Shown here one piece after another: positions 31,082 to 31,562 of a DNA stretch of 31,562 nt (positions within the stretch are counted from its first letter, which is position 1; each line of letters begins with the position of its first letter). The notes under the pieces were generated by a model. That model searched no databases. It worked only from the letters and a program-made list of their open reading frames with translations, and had not been told where the DNA came from. This DNA comes from JBJFCE01 sp964437825 (GTDB lineage: Bacteria; Bacillota; Clostridia; Lachnospirales; Lachnospiraceae): the NCBI GenBank assembly GCA_964437825.1, contig CAYTIH010000031.1, positions 1-31,562 of the forward strand. The letters are read 5' to 3'. The position numbers and the translations under genes were made by a program.

Positions 31082-31495
31082 TTAGTCTCCAACAATCTGA
31101 TTTCTGACTGCTTCCAGTTCTTCCTCAGAAGGTTCCTGCGCCTTCCAGCAGATTTTCTGTCCGTCCCCCTGATATCTCGGAATCAGATGCACATGAAAAT
31201 GCATAACTGTCTGCCCGGCTGCTTCTCCGTTGTTCTGAACCAGATTAAAGCCGTCACATTCCAGCTTCTGCGTCATCAACGCCGCCTGTTTTTTCGCTAA
31301 TACCAGAACCTTGGAAGCCGTTTCGTCCGGAAGCTCATATAAATTTGCATAATGATTCTTAGGCAGGATCAGCGCATGTCCTTTCGTTGCCGGTCCGAGA
31401 TCCAAAATTACACGAAATTCCTCATCCTCATACAGAGTTTTACTGTGTATTTCTCCATTTGCGATTTTACAAAAGATACAATTATCAAGCTTCAT
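31082..31495 (-). CDS. hit: HIT-family nucleotide hydrolase/transferase
   Basis: Histidine-triad protein that hydrolyses nucleoside phosphoramidates or related nucleotides. 137 residues. The triad HFHVHL is at 99-104, and the N-terminal CIFCKI (6-11) gives the metal-site Cys pair seen in this subgroup. DLGPATKGHALILPK (32-46) is the usual central block. AAAAGGAGA lies before the ATG. The upstream region carries the second copy of the 33-bp repeat, 27 bases before the start. Confidence 0.95.
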   Translation of the reverse strand: MKLDNCIFCKIANGEIHSKTLYEDEEFRVILDLGPATKGHALILPKNHYANLYELPDETASKVLVLAKKQAALMTQKLECDGFNLVQNNGEAAGQTVMHFHVHLIPRYQGDGQKICWKAQEPSEEELEAVRNQIVGD

Positions 31496-31522
31496 GTCAT
31501 GTTCTCCTTTTCATTTTAATCC

Positions 31523-31555
31523 CCATTCCGGAGCGTCAGCAACGGGGCGGCGGGA
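31523..31555. repeat. 33-bp dispersed repeat, copy 2
   Basis: Identical over 33 bases to 19404-19436, same orientation. This copy lies upstream of the HIT gene at the right edge; beyond it only seven bases remain, so whether the repeat is longer on that side cannot be judged. The two flanks differ on both sides (TA before copy 1, CC before copy 2). Confidence 0.9.
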
Positions 31556-31562
31556 AATCCGC

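Noticed and set aside
1..31562. tRNA or rRNA genes, insertion sequences, prophage or defence systems
   Set aside because: No tRNA-like cloverleaf, transposase, integrase or defence-type protein was seen on either strand.

Overview
The window looks like chromosomal DNA from a spore-forming anaerobic Clostridia species, most likely a Lachnospiraceae member. This rests on gene content and order, not on a database search. The main signs are the conserved sporulation/housekeeping run HU, rqcP, yabP, yabQ, divIC, spoIIE, tilS, hpt, ftsH, a CotS-type coat kinase, a T-box-regulated short ProS, a PerR/reverse-rubrerythrin pair, and strong AGGAGG ribosome-binding sites.

Layout. Positions 1-9737 are all on the minus strand: ftsH (cut by the window edge), hpt, tilS, a short spoIIE, divIC, yabQ, yabP, rqcP, HU, mazG, a PEGA-domain lipoprotein-like/membrane-anchored protein and a CotS-like kinase. 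Positions 9835-12395 hold cca and ackA (minus). A roughly 470-base leader region then contains a 32-codon Cys-rich small ORF in front of mgtE (plus). ProS (minus) follows with a full T-box leader, then an AI-2E/YtvI-type membrane protein and an RluA-family pseudouridine synthase. Positions 18107-19458 look like an acquired islet: a hairpin-dense segment, an AT-rich acyltransferase with a G9 tract inside its reading frame, and a 33-bp repeat found again at the right edge of the window. Next come a two-component system, reverse rubrerythrin, perR, and divergently luxS-mtnN (activated methyl cycle / AI-2). Then an orphan DRE-TIM aldolase, a 17-18 bp tandem array that breaks the assembly (100 Ns), a D-2-hydroxyacid dehydrogenase, pgi, a small membrane protein, a TSCPD protein, murG and a HIT hydrolase.

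How the parts fit. The left third is mainly cell division, sporulation and translation quality control. Candidate promoters match this: a Spo0A-type sigma-A promoter (21-bp spacer) before spoIIE, a sigma-E-like site before yabP and a sigma-K-like site before the CotS-like gene. The centre is metabolism and translation (acetate kinase, tRNA CCA addition, Mg2+ transport, prolyl-tRNA synthesis). The right part is peroxide defence, methyl recycling, sugar phosphate isomerisation and peptidoglycan synthesis.

Most of the window is ordinary core genome. The points most worth a second look are the SpoIIE that lacks its membrane domain, an Asp-to-Ala change in the FtsH Walker B motif, the small acidic/proline ORF ahead of mgtE, the G9 tract in the acyltransferase, the 33-bp dispersed repeat, the shared perR/luxS palindromic promoter, and a terminator-like structure that is the only visible control element of the hydroxyacid dehydrogenase.
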